From NCBI GenBank assembly GCA_946625675.1, contig CAMOTI010000084.1, forward strand, positions 1-47,510: a DNA stretch of 47,510 nt. Direction: 5' to 3'. The DNA is from an uncultured Prevotellaceae bacterium (lineage in GTDB: Bacteria; Bacteroidota; Bacteroidia; Bacteroidales; Bacteroidaceae). Position 1 is the stretch's first letter. Every line of letters starts with the position of its first letter. This document shows positions 47,503 through 47,510 of this stretch, piece by piece. The notes under the pieces were generated by a model. That model was given only the letters and a program-made list of their open reading frames with translations. It was not told where the DNA came from and did not search any database. Position numbers and translations under genes: made by a program.

Positions 47503-47510
47503 GTTCATGA

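Noticed and set aside
1-47510. tRNA, rRNA, prophage, transposase, restriction or other defence genes, SusC/SusD pair
   Set aside because: None recognised by eye in the ORFs or intergenic regions; a tRNAscan/Infernal and HMM search would be needed to be certain.

Overview
This is a 47.5 kb Bacteroidales (Prevotella-like) chromosomal window. The lineage is inferred from TAnnTTTG-type promoters, a SusR/HTCS-type hybrid regulator, dockerin and fasciclin lipoproteins and xylan-type glycosidases. I call 25 CDSs. The left end is housekeeping: gyrA (truncated by the window edge), a degenerate M16 peptidase, kdsB and PBP1A. It is followed by a queuosine block (YhhQ-type transporter, queC, queF) with a candidate preQ1-I-type riboswitch, then an EamA transporter. 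The middle holds a minus-strand five-gene operon: AraC regulator, two-module sensor kinase, response regulator, shortened AbgT-like membrane protein and PagL-like lipid A deacylase. It diverges from an RND efflux operon (adaptor, pump, TolC) that runs into a subtilase. The right end has a large dockerin protein, an HTCS hybrid sensor/regulator, a fasciclin lipoprotein and a glucuronoarabinoxylan-type set (GH43, GH43, GH95, GH115, CE1-CE6-like) with no SusC/SusD in view. The best candidate for an undescribed system is the AraC/dual-module kinase/RR/mini-AbgT/PagL operon. Its kinase has complementary degeneration: module 1 has an intact ATPase but no phospho-acceptor His, and module 2 has an H-box-like motif but a decayed ATPase. 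Other notable signals are an 8-bp GAAGACNN tandem repeat on both flanks of the RND-subtilase block, a 9-bp tandem repeat just upstream of GH115, the riboswitch candidate and a ~77-bp hairpin-containing repeat at the right edge. All family calls are by eye from motifs; no searches were run.
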